Part shown: positions 63,210 through 64,000 of the stretch, in pieces
Position numbering within the stretch: the stretch's first letter is position 1
Layout of the letters: each line of letters starts with the position of its first letter
Notes under the pieces: generated by a model
Told to the model about the DNA's origin: nothing
The model's input: the letters and a program-made list of their open reading frames with translations, nothing else
Databases searched by the model: none
Program-made: the position numbers and the translations under genes
Assembly (NCBI RefSeq): GCF_028583425.1
Contig: NC_072791.1
Coordinates: 11,489,868 to 11,553,867 of the forward strand
From: Eublepharis macularius
Lineage: Eukaryota; Chordata; Lepidosauria; Squamata; Eublepharidae
Direction: 5' to 3'
Length of the DNA: 64,000 nucleotides

Positions 63210-63860
63210 AGTCGTATTGTATATTCAGCTGTGCTGGCTGCCAATTTGTTTCTGGGCTCAGTTCAAACGGCTTGTTTTGACCTTTCAAGCTCTAAGCAAC
63301 TTAGAACCAAAATACCTGAGAGACCTCCTTCACCCATAGGAACCTGTCTGTGCCCTCAGATCAACTGGCACGAGCTTGCCATCACATGTCAAGGTTAGGC
63401 GAGGTGAGACTGGTGGATATGCATGATTTTTTTTTTGCACTCCTAGACTTTGGAACTCCCTGCCCCAGGAAACCTACGCTGACACTAAGGCCATTTCCAC
63501 ACACGTTGAATAATGCACTTTCAATGCACTTTAGTTATCCTTTAGAAGTGGATTTTTTTGTTCCACACATGGAAAATCAGTTATAAACGTTCACTAAAGC
63601 GTATTGAAAGTGGATTATCCAACGTGTGTGGAAGCAACCTTGCTTTTTTGGCCTTGTGAACTTTATCTGTTTTGTTCTGCAGGACAATTGGCAGCTATTG
63701 AATAGAACTCCTGGTTGATTTATCTGCTTATGGCTGATTCTTATTGTCTCCTTTTTATTTTTTCTATTCATTGCAAGGTTTTATCATTTTTAATGACTGC
63801 ACCAATGCCATTTTCTGATCCTTTGTTCTCTTTTGCTGCTTTCCAATAGATCTTTTGCTG
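63210..63860 (+). repeat. L2-like LINE fragment interrupted by a foldback MITE
   Basis: The left part carries gctgccaatttgtttctggg and ttggaactccctgccccagg, typical of L2 ORF2 ends. The MITE at 63487-63648 separates it from a T-rich right part. Confidence 0.65.
63487..63648. mobile_element. Foldback MITE, gttggataatgcactttcaa family
   Basis: The ends ggccatttccacacacgttg and caacgtgtgtggaagcaacc and the inner arms gcactttcaatgcacttta/taaagcgtattgaaagtg are inverted. Confidence 0.82.
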
Positions 63861-64000
63861 GATTTTTTGGGAGGGGGCCTGTATTTTGCCTTCGTATTTG
63901 ACCTGTTTTTAAAACGCTATAAGCAGTTTTTAGTACAAATGAAAGAATTACCATGAAGACAGAGACCCAAGGAACTCTTGCCACCATGCAAAGACCCTAT

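Overview
The window looks like vertebrate nuclear DNA from a squamate reptile (a lizard or close relative). The clues are interspersed repeats typical of squamates: SINEs with a 5S rRNA-like head (5S-Sauria type), tRNA-headed SINEs of the Sauria type, a BovB/RTE fragment, CR1 and L2-like LINE ends, Penelope-like elements and many short hAT and foldback DNA elements. I cannot name the species.

Two host genes are supported, both on the minus strand and arranged tail to head. Positions 31232-44025 hold the last six coding exons of RTN1 (reticulon 1), which encode the whole reticulon homology domain. The exons are 208, 139, 70, 47, 59 and 43 coding bases long; all splice sites are GT-AG and all phases agree. 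The isoform-specific 5' exons were not found and probably lie beyond position 64000. Positions 3142-24151 hold the first ten exons I could trace of a coiled-coil gene that I assign to CCDC175. Its neighbourhood (directly downstream of RTN1 on the same strand, as in mammals), its coiled-coil composition and an unbroken chain of exon phases support this. Its first exon lies in the only gene-linked CpG-rich stretch (about 23820-24310). The rest of the gene should continue past position 1.

Most remaining sequence is repeat. From left to right: MIR-like, L2 and SINE pieces with CCDC175 exons 10 to 4 (1-14400); a 586 bp hAT element (14638-15223); an inverted Penelope-like element with a GIY-YIG endonuclease domain and a second, palindromic Penelope insertion inside it (16110-18390); exons 3 to 1 (19581-24151); a LINE tail with a 14 bp target-site duplication (24653-25804); clustered foldback and hAT elements, one inserted in a copy of its own family (26160-29640); the RTN1 3' end (29881-33130); an AT-rich repeat block (33700-36000); RTN1 exons mixed with a tandemly triplicated foldback element and a nested foldback (36553-44025); then an RTN1 intron, or the region upstream of it, packed with SINEs, hAT elements and nested insertions (44026-64000).

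There is no bacterial-type operon, CRISPR array or obvious new gene system. The most unusual signal is a hammerhead-ribozyme-like core (CUGANGA box, helix II, GAAA) that recurs in several otherwise different repeat families here, at least one of them Penelope-derived. All coordinates and splice calls were read by eye without alignment software.
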